From Capra hircus (lineage: Eukaryota > Chordata > Mammalia > Artiodactyla > Bovidae): a stretch of DNA of 64,000 nucleotides. The DNA lies in assembly GCF_001704415.2 (NCBI RefSeq), contig NC_030808.1:139515089-139579088 (forward strand). The letters run 5' to 3'. A program made the position numbers and the translations under genes. Position 1 is the stretch's first letter. Each line of letters starts with the position of its first letter. The notes beneath the pieces were generated by a model that was not told where the DNA came from, did no database searches, and saw only the letters and a program-made list of their open reading frames with translations. Below, one piece after another: positions 32,903 through 42,355 of this stretch.

Positions 32903-33112
32903 GGGCTTCCCTGATGGTGCAGACAGTAACCGCCTGCAATGTGGGAAACCCAGGTTTGATCCCTGGGTTGGAGATCCCCTGGAGAAGGAAATGGAAACCC
33001 ACTCCACTATTCTTGCCTGGGAAATCTCATGTACAGAGGAGCCTGGTGGCCATGGTCTGTGGGGCTGCAAAAGAACTGGACATGACTTAGGGACTAAATA
33101 ACAACCACAAAA
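32903..33112 (+). mobile_element. Bov-tA SINE
   Basis: Head GGGCTTCCCTGATGGTGCAG, core ACCCACTCCACTATTCTTGC, tail GGACATGACTTAGGGACTAA. Full length. Confidence 0.92.
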
Positions 33113-33233
33113 ACTCAAGGAGAGACTAAATTTTTGCAGACAACACACACACGAATGAAGCATTATGATAAAGAAATGCTTCCAGGAGAGGTTTGTTGAA
33201 TAAGTTTGCATTTCCACATATGTAAGTACAACC

Positions 33234-33412
33234 AGATTGAAGGCAGGAGGAGAAGGGGATGGCAGAGGATGAAATGGTTGGATAGCATCACTGACTCAAC
33301 GGACATGAGTGAGCAAGCTCTGGGAGTTGGTGATGGGCAGGGAAGCCTGGCGTGCTACAGTCCATGGGGTCACAAAGAGTTGGACACGACTGAGCGACTG
33401 AACTGACTGAGA
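33234..33412 (+). mobile_element. BovB 3' tail, sense
   Basis: AGATTGAAGGCAGGAGGAGA to GACACGACTGAGCGACTGAA with the tail repeat CTGAACTGACTGA. Only the last 180 bp of the element. Confidence 0.93.
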
Positions 33413-34224
33413 CACAGCCAGGGTAACCTCCTGGCTCTGGACCATGTGCATCTAGAGGTTGAAGACAGGTGGACTCTGTAGGAGGGATTGTTCATAAAAT
33501 TGAAGGCAGCAGGAATCAAGGTGGGGGATCAAAGACTGGAGCCCTTGGGGCCTCCCATTAAGGTGGAGATGCTCAGACTCTGGGTTGGGGACCTACAGTC
33601 ACCAAGGGACCACAGTTGGCTTCTGGCTGGGGAGCAGTGAAGGCAAAAGGAAGGGGGCAAACCAGTCAATGATGCTGGGCTGGTGAATCGCTCCATCAGA
33701 GTGACACATTTTCTGTCTGTCCTGAAACCTTCCCTGGTTAGGGACTAGGACAGAGCTGTGACTGCACGTGGTGGCCACCAAAAGCCATGAAGAGGCAGAG
33801 AAACGAAGGAGGAGAAATGAAAGAGGAGATGGATTTTCTTAAAGTCCCCATAGCTCCTGCCATTGTATGCCAATGGTGCACTGGGTATGAAAGTCTGATG
33901 AAAAGCCTTAGGTCATCAATATATAGTGTTCCTATAAATAAGCCCAAAGGAAGATTTGAAAGATTGCCTGGCCCAACCCTGCACCTTCAGGCAGGCCCAT
34001 GCTTCCAAGAAAATGAAAATAATCTGTCCATATTATATATTTTTTCATAAATTGCAGAACCATATGTCTGTATTTTAATTCAGCAAGGCTGAAGAATTCC
34101 CCCAGATCTAATATATGAAGCTGTAGATCTAATTCTCCTGAAGTTCTTTCAAAATTTATCTCCCAGCTCAATATATTTAGTGTATATATTTTTGCTTAGG
34201 TTGGCAGATGTGAGGTTTTAATAT
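33413..34224. other. Unassigned single-copy DNA
   Basis: No repeat or gene recognised. Frames up to 87 codons have no domain. Confidence 0.45.
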
Positions 34225-34345
34225 TTCTATATTACTAGTGCAGGAAATGAGACACTGAGGAATGCGGAGGCTTGGCCAAGGTCATAAGGCAAACGATTGC
34301 TCACGTCAAGAATTAAAGTTCTAAGCTTCTGTTTTCTGGTCCATC
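34225..34345 (+). mobile_element. MIR SINE
   Basis: GAAATGAGACACTGAGGAAT, GCTTGGCCAAGGTCATAAGG and AAGAATTAAAGTTCTAAGCT follow the MIR second-half order. Confidence 0.65.
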
Positions 34346-34610
34346 TTCCATGTAAGACGGTGTTTGGTTGACCTAAGGAGAGTTATTGGATAGGGATGTG
34401 TTGAAGCTATTTAAATAAGATTGTTATTAATACATGTAAGAGTCAGCAATGACTGTGCACGTCCTAACAGGGGATAGGAGAAGTAGAGGCAGGTAGTAAG
34501 AGTGAGCCTGAGAAGTCGGGAAGGAGTGAGTGATGTGTGCGTGTGTGTGTCCTCTCAGTGCTTCAAGCAGTGACTCTCAAACTTGACTGCTCATCAGAAC
34601 CACATTACTG

Positions 34611-35000
34611 ATGTTCAGTCACTCAGTCATGTCTGACTGTGACGCTATGGACCGCAGCACGCCAGGCTTCCCTGTCCTTCACTATCTCCCTGAATGTGCT
34701 CAAACTTATGTCCACTGAGATGGTGATGCCATCCAACCATTTCACCCTCTGTTGCCCCCTTCTCCTGCTGCCTTCAATCTTTCCTAGCATCAGGGTCTGT
34801 TCTGATGAGTCAGCTTTTCATATCAGGTGGCCAAAGCACTGGAGCTTTAGCTTCAGCATCAGTCCTTCCAATGAATATTCAGGGCTGATTTCCTTTAGGA
34901 TTGACTGGTTTGATCTCCTTGCAGTCCGAGGGGCTCTCAAGAGTCTTCTCTAGCACAACAATTTGAAAGCATCAGTTCTTTGGTACTCAGTGTTTTTTAT
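34611..35000 (-). mobile_element. BovB 3' end, antisense
   Basis: From GTTCAGTCACTCAGTCATGT back to the codons for the WCWRRLLRVPW region (GAGAGTCTTCTCTAGCACAA), with the break near GGTACTCAGTG. It follows a short MER5-like stretch (ACTCTCAAACTTGACTGCTC, 34573-34592). Confidence 0.94.
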
Positions 35001-35376
35001 GGCCCAAGTCCATCCATTTGTTATCTATTACCCTTGTCCTTGGGGAGTCCAAGACAAGGGTCATGGAGCCTTTGCCATCCTTGGTCTCATGGCTGGTTGT
35101 ATTGGGCTCACTGCCCAAGAGCATAGATGCAACTGGCTGGGAGTTGCGGTCCAAGAGCCCGTCTCGGGACGTGATGGAGGAGCACTCAGTGCCAGGGTGC
35201 CCGTGGAGCTGGCCAGTGAGCATGATGGAGACGTGTCGTGTGTCACTCGTGGGCACTGACTTCTCACGGATGGCTTAATTTTCCCTCTGTGGCCACATTC
35301 AGCATCTGCCTTGTATCTTCTAAAACAGACACAACCTCACAACTCATTAACAAGAGACAGCTATTTTACTAAAGAT
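35001..35376 (-). other. Unrecognised segment with a minus-strand open frame
   Basis: Between a BovB and a SINE fragment lies DNA that I cannot assign to a repeat. On the minus strand an open frame runs from about 35271 to 34987. It includes residues HVSIMLTGQLHGHPG and SMTLVLDSPRTRVIDN, and ends inside BovB. There is no clear splice site or start context. The plus strand is also open in two frames here, which suggests GC-driven openness. It may be a pseudogene fragment. Confidence 0.2.
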
Positions 35377-35387
35377 GCCCTGGGAAA

Positions 35388-35517
35388 CGGGGGTGGTGGT
35401 TTAGTTGCCAAGTGGTGTCCCACTCTTGTGACCCCATGGACTGTAGCCTACCGGGCTCCTTTGTCCACTGGATTCTCCAGGCAAGAATCCTGGAGCAGGG
35501 TACCATTTCCTTCTCCA
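35388..35517 (-). mobile_element. Bov-A-type SINE fragment, antisense
   Basis: Inverted tail and core (GTGACCCCATGGACTGTAGC, TTCTCCAGGCAAGAATCCTG) without the head. GCCCTGGGAAA (35377-35387) and GCCCTGGGGAAA (35518-35529) are the target-site duplication. Confidence 0.92.
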
Positions 35518-35634
35518 GCCCTGGGGAAATGAAGAGTGTTAAGCTGTGTGCCATGGCCACACAATGAAATTCCCTACAAGGTTCTTCTAGCCATTCCTGG
35601 AAAGTCTTCCCCAAGGGTTTGTTAGGTCATCCAT

Positions 35635-36262
35635 GTACTTGGTTGTGTCACCATAACAACGTACCGCAGGGTGGGAGGCTTAACCAATAGAAAGTTGTTT
35701 TCTCTCAGTTGGGGAGCCTGGCAGTCTGAGATCAAGGTGTGGGCATGGCTTGTGTCTCCTGAGGCCTCTCTCCTTGACTTGCAGAAGGCCATCTTCTCCC
35801 TGTATGCTCATGAAATGAGGACTTTTCTCCCTGTGTCCTCCTCTCTGAAATGGGACTGGGTCCAGATTTCCTCTTCTGATAAGACACCAGTCCTGTTGGA
35901 CTTGAGCCCACCCATAGGATCTCAGTTTGCCTTAGTTACCTCTTTCAAGACCCTATCTCCAAGTAGTCACATTCAGGAGTACAAGGGGTTAGGACCTTAA
36001 TACATGAATTTTGTGTCTGTGCTCAGTCACTAAGTCGTGTCCGACTCTTTGACCGCATGGACTGTAACCTGCCAAGCTCCTCTGTCCATGGGATTCTCCA
36101 GGCAAGAGTACTGGAGTGGGCTGCCATTTCTTCTGCCAGAGGATCTTCCTGACCCAGGGATCCAAACCACATTTCTTACATCTCCTGCATTGACAGGTGG
36201 ATTATTTACCACTGCGCCACCTGGGGAGCCATGAATTCTGGGGGGATACAGTTCAGCCTATA
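35635..36262 (-). mobile_element. MaLR-type LTR, antisense, split by a Bov-tA
   Basis: GTGGGAGGCTTAACCAATAG, TCTGAGATCAAGGTGTGGGC, CTGAGGCCTCTCTCCTTGAC and GGGGTTAGGACCTTAATACA lead to the SINE. The LTR ends after it with TGGGGGGATACAGTTCAGCC and TATAACA. The family pattern is clear. It has no coding capacity. Confidence 0.82.
36014..36229 (-). mobile_element. Bov-tA SINE, antisense, nested in MaLR LTR
   Basis: Full inverted copy. CATGAATTTTG (36003-36013) and CATGAATTCTG (36230-36240) form an 11 bp duplication with one mismatch, fixing the insertion inside the LTR. Confidence 0.95.
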
Positions 36263-37246
36263 ACATCATTCACCCTCTCTTTCACAGCCTTCATAACCCC
36301 TGCTTTGTCCCAAACAGTTGTAGGCTCTACTCAGTAAAGCCACAGCCCACCCTCTGGGCGCCCGTCTTCTTGGAAGCTCCAGCGATGACGTATTCACTGC
36401 TTCTCCAACCCCAAGCTCTTGCGGTTCCATATGTGTGTCTGCACTAGAGCCAGGGCAGCAGATCACAGGCTGGCCCTCCGTGTCCCTTCTCTTGTCTCCT
36501 CTGCCTGAGCACAGCCTGCAAACCACGGGACCCGCCAAGACTACCATTGGGAGAGCCCCCCCTCCCCCTCCAGGCCTAGGGTGCTCAGAATTCCCACCCA
36601 CTGAGACGTCCCTGCGGAGGATGTGGTTCTGCACCTCAAGGGGAGGAGGAAACCCTGCCCTCCCTCCTCTGGTCTGCAGTACATCAGTGGGCGGCACTGC
36701 GGACCTGGTTCTTGACCTTGACCTTCCTCTTCCCAACTCCCCTTCCTAAGCCCCTGGGGAGTCCTAAGGGCATCCTATCTGTGTTCTCCCGTGTGTGAAA
36801 TTGGGGACAGAATTCTGAGGAGTATGCTGTCAGGATGGGCTGGCAGGCAGATGCTTTGAGAGCTTGCAAATGCTTCATGTGGTTAGGATATGTATGTACA
36901 TGCTTAATTTATATACTAAACCCATTTATCTTGCTCTGTGAAATAGGAATTATTATAATGAATGTACCAATTTTCCCACTGAAAAGGGACTTTCTACAGA
37001 TACAGTTCCCTCGTAAAGTGGCTCTAAATGAAGAAGGTGGGGTCACAAGCCATGGAGAGACTCCTTATTCTTTCTTCTTCGTGGTCCTGCTCACTGGTGT
37101 TCACAAGGCTCAGACAAGGGCTCAGACCCAGTGCTTCTGTGTCAGCCTCCTTGGGCAGCCTGTGCTCGATGGTTCTGAAGTTTCCATCCAGCGCTCACAC
37201 TGCTCATTGTATTTATCTGTTCTGTTTTCATCTTGAAATGCGCATT
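36263..37246. other. Unassigned single-copy DNA, GC-rich in part
   Basis: 36340-36760 is GC-rich and gives a 156-codon minus-strand frame with low-complexity Arg/Gly content and no domain. A 133-codon plus-strand frame (36835-37236) also has no recognisable features. No repeat family identified. Confidence 0.4.
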
Positions 37247-37276
37247 CTGGCTCCATCAGTCAGTTCAGTCACTCAG

Positions 37277-38110
37277 TCATGTCCAACTCTTTGTGACCCC
37301 ATGAACCGCAGCACACCAGGCCTCCCTGTCCATCACCAACTCCCAGAATTTACCCAAACCCATGTCCATTGAGTCGGTGATGCCATCCAACCATCTCATC
37401 CTCTGTCGTCGTCCCCTTCTCCTCCTGTCCTCAATCTTTCCCAGCATCAGGGTCTTTTCAAATGAGTCAGCTCTCCTCATCAGGTGGCCAAAGTATTGGA
37501 ATTTCAGCTTCAACATCAGTCCTTCCAGTGAACACCCAGGAGTCATCTCCTTTAGGGCGGACTGGTTGGATCTCCTTGCAGTCCAAGCGACTCTCAAGAG
37601 TCTTCTCCAATACCAAAGGTCAAAAGTATCAATTCTTCTGCACTCAGCTTTCTTTATAGTCCAACTCTCACATCCATACATGACCACTGGAAAAACCATA
37701 GCCTTGACTAGGCAGACCTTTGTTGGCAAAGTAATGTCTCTGCTTTTTAATATGCTGTCTAGGTTGGTCATAATTTTTCTTCCAAGAAGTAAGCATATTT
37801 TAATTTCATGGCTGCAGCCACCATCTATAATGATTTTGGAGCCCCCCAAAATAAAGTCAGCCACTGTTTCCACTGTTTCCCCATCTATTTGCCATGACGT
37901 GATGGGACCAGATGCCATGATCTTAATTTTCTGAATGTTGAGCTCTACACCAACTTTTTCACTCTCCTCTTTCATTTGCATCAAGAGACTCTTTAGTTGT
38001 CCTTCACTCTCTGCCATAAGGGTGGTGTCATCTGCATATCTGAGGTTACTGATATTTCTCCCGGCAATCTTGAGTCCAGTTTGTGCTTCTTCCAGCCCAG
38101 CGTTTCTCAT
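37277..38110 (-). pseudogene. BovB reverse transcriptase, C-terminal 277 codons
   Basis: The frame opens at MRNAG and includes the catalytic motif C, YADD, at residues 25-28. The conserved thumb and C-terminal blocks follow: LNIQKIKIMASGPITSWQID, LLLGRKIMTNLDSILKSRDI, YGCESWTIKKAE, and WRRLLRVAWTARRSNQSALK. It ends normally at GVTKSWT with a stop in the tail. The N-terminal half is separated from it by a deletion and a stop. It is a dead copy, and the long plus-strand frames over the same bases are its shadows. Confidence 0.93.
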
Positions 38111-38143
38111 GATGTACTCTGCATATAAGTTAAATATACAGCC

Positions 38144-38398
38144 TTAATGTACTCCTTTTCCTATTTGGAACCAGCCTGTTTTTCCATGTCCAATTCTAAC
38201 TGTTGCTTCCTGACCTACATACAGGTTTCTCAAGAGGCAGGTCAGGTAGTCTGGTATTCCCATTTCTTTCAGAATTTTCCACAGTTTATTGTGATCCACA
38301 CAGTCAAAGGCTTTGGCATAGACAATAAAGCAGAAATAGATGTTTTCTGGAACTTTCTTGCTTTTTCGACGATCCAGCAGATGTTGGCAATTTGATCT
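38144..38398 (-). pseudogene. BovB reverse transcriptase, motif A part (broken)
   Basis: The minus strand encodes IYFCFIVYAKAFDCVDHNKL, with Val replacing the Asp of FID, then LLRNLYVGQEATVRIGHGKT and a stop in motif B (GKGVH then TAA). The codons to its left are lost by 5' truncation at the target-site duplication. Confidence 0.9.
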
Positions 38399-38410
38399 CT
38401 GGCTCCAACA

Positions 38411-39511
38411 CTCGGCAAAAACCATGTGGAAGCCTCTTCTTAGATGGTGCCCAGAGGGGTTCTGTTCTCTCCTTGTACCTCACTTTTATTCTTTGATACG
38501 CAGCTCATCAACCCTCCCCTTGGGAACTGGGGAGCTGCCAGCAGGGCCAGGACCAGAGTGGGCACACAATTTAAAGAGGCATCAGCCTTCAGGTTTGAGC
38601 AAGCGCAGCTCTGGCATTTGCAGGAACCTGCGAGTGAGTGCCTCCTTAAATCTTGCACCTGCCCTGCAGTTACCACTTCTTACTTCCTTCTCCAAACTCA
38701 GAAAGTAGCTTCTGTGGATCCAGCTGGTGGGGATTCAAACAGTAGGTCACCCAACTATTCCCAGGTCCCCCTAGGGTATCTGCATTTCAGGGTGGCTGTG
38801 AGGCAGAGTTGGTGGGACCTCACCCCCAAGCAGTCGTGTGGGTCATCCCCAGGCAGTGAGTAAGATCAGGAAAGAACTTGGAGAGGATTAGGATTCACAT
38901 GATTGTTGGGGTGGAGAGGAGGGGGTGCCTGCTGGGAACAGAAAGCCTGGAGAAGGAAGGCCTAGAGGTGGCATGAAAGCCCTCTGGGGTGTCAGATGAG
39001 AGAGGGAGGGGCTGTGGAGGAGGATGTTGGAGGGAGAGGCCGCTGGGGTGATGGCTGGATGGAAATGGAGAAGAGTCAGAGACAGGGCTCTGATTAACAT
39101 CAATTCCACGAGTGACTGTGGATAGAGTGTCTGTGCTCCAGGTGACAGGTGAAGCCCATGGAGCATCTGAGGATCATACTGTGGGACCCAGGTCCTCATT
39201 TATTTGTCTGCACCAGCTGTTTGGAAGTCATCACTTGGATATGCTTGCATCTCTGGTGGGTCCTTTACATGTGAGGTGATACTCTTATTCTTTGAAGTAT
39301 TTGCCATGAGAAGGCATTCTTGTTAGCATGCTGAGGCTCCTACTTGAATCTGGACCCAGTTGAAGCCAGCAAGTTGCAGGCAGGTGTCCTGACTAGTGAT
39401 GGACCAAGGAGATGGGCAGCCACCTGTATCTCAGGTCTGAGGATTGGCTGCATTCCCTTCTGTAACATCTGTCTTGTCAAAATCAAGGGCCTACACAGAT
39501 GCTGCTCAGGG
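38411..39511. other. Unassigned single-copy DNA
   Basis: Moderately GC-rich, with no recognised repeat. Frames up to 139 codons overlap on both strands without a domain. Confidence 0.45.
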
Positions 39512-39525
39512 TCTTAGCACTCCAG

Positions 39526-39771
39526 TTCAGTTCAGTCGCTCAGTCGTGTCTGACTCTTTGTGACCCCATGGCCTGCAGCACACCAGGCTTTCCTGTCCAT
39601 CATCAACTCCCGGAGTTTGTGCAAACTCAAATCCATTGAGTCGATGACGCCACCCAATCATCTCATCTTCTATTGTCCCCTTCTCCTCCTGCCTTCAGTC
39701 TTTTCCAGCATCAGGGTCTTTTCCAAGGAGTCAGTTCTTTGCATCAGGTGGCCAAAGTATTGGAGATTCAG
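39526..39771 (-). mobile_element. BovB 3' end, antisense
   Basis: A 246 bp copy, truncated at the codons for LKLQYFGHLM. CTTAGCACTCCAG (39513-39525) and CTTAGCAGTCCAG (39772-39784) are a 13 bp target duplication with one mismatch. Confidence 0.96.
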
Positions 39772-39784
39772 CTTAGCAGTCCAG

Positions 39785-40386
39785 ACCTGGGCAAAAGGAT
39801 CTTCACTGCCAGGCTGGATGGGCAGATTCCAGGGTCAAAGCCAAGTCTTCTCCAGCACTGGTGAGGCTATCACACCCATAGGAATAGCTGGGGAGAGGGG
39901 GGATGCTCTCCTCTGAGGAGTCACAGTGTGACTCTCCAAGTCCATGACCCCAGCTGCTCAGTTGCTCCCGCTGGAGATGAGTACCTCGGGTGCAGGCAGG
40001 CTGGCAGATTTGGGGTTGGAGAAGGAGGAGCAGAAACTGTTCAACTCTGAAAGCTGAGATTGTGCTATGAAGGGCAGGCGCCTCCCAAGTAAACCAGGGG
40101 GTTGCTGGGTGGCTAGCATCAGGATTTTCAGAACTGCTCTTCCTTCCAAAAACAAACCTTCTGCTCGCTGACATTGACAGCGCATTTCCCACGTATCTCA
40201 ACCCCGTACCCCTTGGAATTATGAAGACTGACAAATCTGTGATGATCTCTGTGCTTCCTACTTAGACTATCTTGTCATCTGTCCTTTCCCTCCCTGGCGG
40301 GGCTAGGAGCCCTAACCCAGCCTGCCTTTCTCCTTTGCTCCACTAGGTGGCCCTGGGAGCTCTCAGATATCTGCCAGGCGTTCAGA
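39785..40386. other. Single-copy DNA upstream of the candidate promoter
   Basis: No repeat family recognised. This repeat-free state continues to 41,400 and fits the flank of a regulated promoter. Confidence 0.45.
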
Positions 40387-40450
40387 CAGGTGAATGAATC
40401 TCATTGGCTCAGAGGAAGCATGATGCCACCGGGCAGCCCTTTTTAAGAGA
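40387..40450 (+). promoter_or_regulatory. Candidate core promoter (E-box, CCAAT, TATA-like)
   Basis: CAGGTG (40387-40392) is an E-box. ATTGG (40403-40407) is an inverted CCAAT box. TTTTTAAG (40440-40447) is TATA-like and lies 33 bases downstream of the CCAAT box. Transcription would start near 40468-40475, leaving a leader of about 65 bases before the ATG. The region is not a CpG island, so a tissue-restricted gene is likely. Confidence 0.4.
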
Positions 40451-40535
40451 AAAGCCAGAACCGGGAGCAGCGACCCCTGAGCAGTGCTCTCCGTGTGGCT
40501 GGTGTGGATACAGAGCTGCCCGTTGTTACAGCATC

Positions 40536-40544
40536 ATGAGTGAG
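40536..40544 (+). CDS. PCP4: Candidate first coding exon, residues M-S-E (PCP4-like, partial)
   Basis: ATG AGT GAG is followed at once by GTGAGT, a perfect splice donor, so only three codons are coded before the intron. The leader starts about 65 bases upstream at the candidate promoter. The three residues fit PCP4 (PEP-19), a 62-residue neuronal IQ-motif protein that binds calmodulin and whose sequence begins MSERQ. I recall, without being able to check, that its gene is small in coding length, has three exons and spans tens of kilobases. The second exon, which should begin with codons for RQGAGA, is not found before the right edge. Other genes starting MSE are possible, so the symbol is tentative. 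Confidence 0.4.
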
Positions 40545-40550
40545 GTGAGT

Positions 40551-41410
40551 GGGGCTTCCACTCTGGGAGGGAAACCTGGGGGTGAGACGGGGCAAAGTTA
40601 CACTCAGAAAATGTGAAGGGCTTCCGAGTGGTGAGGGCATGTCGACCCTGGAGCTATTTACCTGGAAGCCTGACTCTGTTCCTATCTGGGTTTGCATGGC
40701 AAGTGCAAAAATTGGTTAAGTTGCAACTTTTACAAATTCAAAATGAAAGGGCTTCATTGTTTGCTTCTGATTGAACTGTGAGTTGGAAAGTGCTTTGGGA
40801 TTTAGACCTCAGGAGAGAAGGCTGAGTGAGTGTTTTTAGTCTCTTGCAAAGATTTGTCCTCTTGAGGCGTGTGGGTCTTCACATGTCTTCCTTGGTGGGT
40901 ACCTTTCAGAATGTGAGCAGGCTGGCCATCTGGTGAAAGTCAGCCTCTGAAGAGAAGCAAGGGAAGGATTACATTGCATGATCCTGTGGAAACCTTGCCT
41001 GTACAAACTACATCTGCAGTTAATCACAGTAAAACCAGGAGAGAAATGCAAGTCCAATGAACCACGAAAAATCTGTGTGTATGGTTGTGTGGTCTAAGAT
41101 GGGAGAGACCCTGGGAGAAGAGGGGCTATAGTTTTCAACTGAAAGTCACTGAGCTGCATCTGTTTACGCAGAAGAGAGTTTGTTGGGGGGCAAACTGAAT
41201 GCTCACTGTATTTTTAAAAAGATCGTATTCTCTGTCTTTACAAAAAGGCAGATTTGGGGTTGTATAGCATCACCCTCTAATTTGCACTTGGTAACCAAGA
41301 CAAACCCACTTTCATTTCCTCTTGGTTGGCACTTAAATCGTTACTTTTTAGATCTTTTATTTTGTCTGTCTTCTTTTTTTAACAGACGGGTGAACCTTTT
41401 TTGGAAATCT
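40551..41410 (+). other. Repeat-free DNA, possible start of intron 1
   Basis: About 860 bases without a recognised repeat. No further coding exon is seen. If the exon call is right, the intron continues to the window end and holds all later mobile elements. Confidence 0.35.
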
Positions 41411-41487
41411 ACAGTAAAATTAACAACTTTAAAAATAAAGTGCCTCTTTCCTGCTTTCATATGTCTAATGGGTGACTTTTGATATAA

Positions 41488-41664
41488 AGGATCGCCTGCA
41501 ATGCAGGAGACCCAGGTTCGATCCCTGGGTTGGGAAGATCCCCTGGAGAAGGGAATGGCAACACACTTCAGTATTTCTTGCCTGGAAAATCCCATGGACA
41601 GAGGAGCCTGGTGGGCTACAATCTATGAGGTCACAAAGAGTCGGACATGACTGAATGACTTACA
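41488..41664 (+). mobile_element. Bov-tA SINE, 5'-truncated
   Basis: Starts in the tRNA-like head at GGATCGCCTGCAATGCAGGA and ends with GAGTCGGACATGACTGAATG. The first 30 or so bases of the head are missing. Confidence 0.93.
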
Positions 41665-41720
41665 TATATATACATATATATGTATACATATACTGTGTGT
41701 ATATATATATATATACACAC
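41665..41720. repeat. AT/GT simple repeat (SINE tail)
   Basis: ATATATACATATATATG, then GTGTGTATATATATATAT and ACACAC. It grows out of the SINE tail and ends at the second copy of the 77 bp repeat. Confidence 0.9.
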
Positions 41721-41939
41721 ACAGTAAAATTAACAACTTCAGCAATAAAATGCCTCTTTCCTGCTTTCATTTCTCTGATGGGTGACTTTTGATACAAGCA
41801 TGACAGGAAGATGGAGCAGGCAAAGTGTTATGAGAGTTAGGAATTGGGGTTGGGATGGAGCCAAGGGGAAGGAGGAGGGCAAGTATGGATGGAAGAAGGG
41901 AAGGCAGGGTTATTCCAGCAGCAACAAGGTGACCGCCAT

Positions 41940-42355
41940 GGCAGCTCCTGTTTGCCCAGCATCCTTAGAACCAAGCAGGGTATCAAATTGTCTTATTTGA
42001 ACTTCCTTACAACCCCGTGAATTAGAATAGAATTACCATGTGCATGCTATGTTGCTTCAGTCGTGTCTGACTCTGTGACACTATGGACTTCAGCCTTCCA
42101 GGTTCCTCTGTCCGTGAGATTCTCCAGGCAAGAATACTGGAGTGGATTGCTGTGCTCTCCTCCAGGGGATCTTCCCGACCAAAGGTCTTATGTCTCTTGC
42201 ATTGGCAGGGGGGTCCTTCACCACTAGCGTCATCTGGAAATAAGTGGGTGCTGTTATGATTCCCAACTGACGGATGAGGAAACTGAGGCACAGGTTAAGG
42301 TCAGTTGGCTCAAAGCCACCAGCTCATGAAGGGTCGAGTCAGGAATTGGGTGGGT
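41940..42355 (+). mobile_element. MIR SINE split by a Bov-tA
   Basis: Left: GCCCAGCATCCTTAGAACCA and GAACTTCCTTACAACCCCGT (41957-42019). Right: GACGGATGAGGAAACTGAGG and CACAGGTTAAGGTCAGTTGG (42269-42310). These are the two halves of a MIR. Confidence 0.75.
42040..42240 (-). mobile_element. Bov-tA SINE, antisense, nested in MIR
   Basis: GCTTCAGTCGTGTCTGACTC, TCTCCAGGCAAGAATACTGG and the inverted head TTGCATTGGCAGGGGGGTCC then CACCACTAGCGTCATCTGG. Confidence 0.92.

Larger units (their letters stand above)
37259..38398 (-). mobile_element. BovB LINE, antisense, 5'-truncated
   Basis: A 1.14 kb copy reading from the 3' tail (CAGTTCAGTCACTCAGTCAT) back to the codons before motif A. CTGGCTCCATCA (37247-37258) and CTGGCTCCAACA (38399-38410) form a 12 bp target duplication with one mismatch. 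A stop at the CAA codon of motif B (GTACATTAAGG in place of GTACGTCAAGG, both CpG-type changes) and a deletion of about 15 bp before the next motif disable it. Confidence 0.96.
41411..41797. repeat. 77 bp direct repeat flanking a SINE and AT tract
   Basis: 41411-41487 and 41721-41797 are about 90% identical, offset by exactly 310 bases. Both read ACAGTAAAATTAACAACTT and then TGCCTCTTTCCTGCTTTCAT and GGGTGACTTTTGATA. The SINE (41488-41664) and an AT-rich tail lie between. A usual target duplication is 7-20 bp, so this one is exceptional. Confidence 0.93.

Noticed and set aside
36266..36736. 156-codon minus-strand Arg/Gly-rich frame
   Set aside because: GC-rich DNA gives chance open frames. 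There is no domain, no splice context and no start context.
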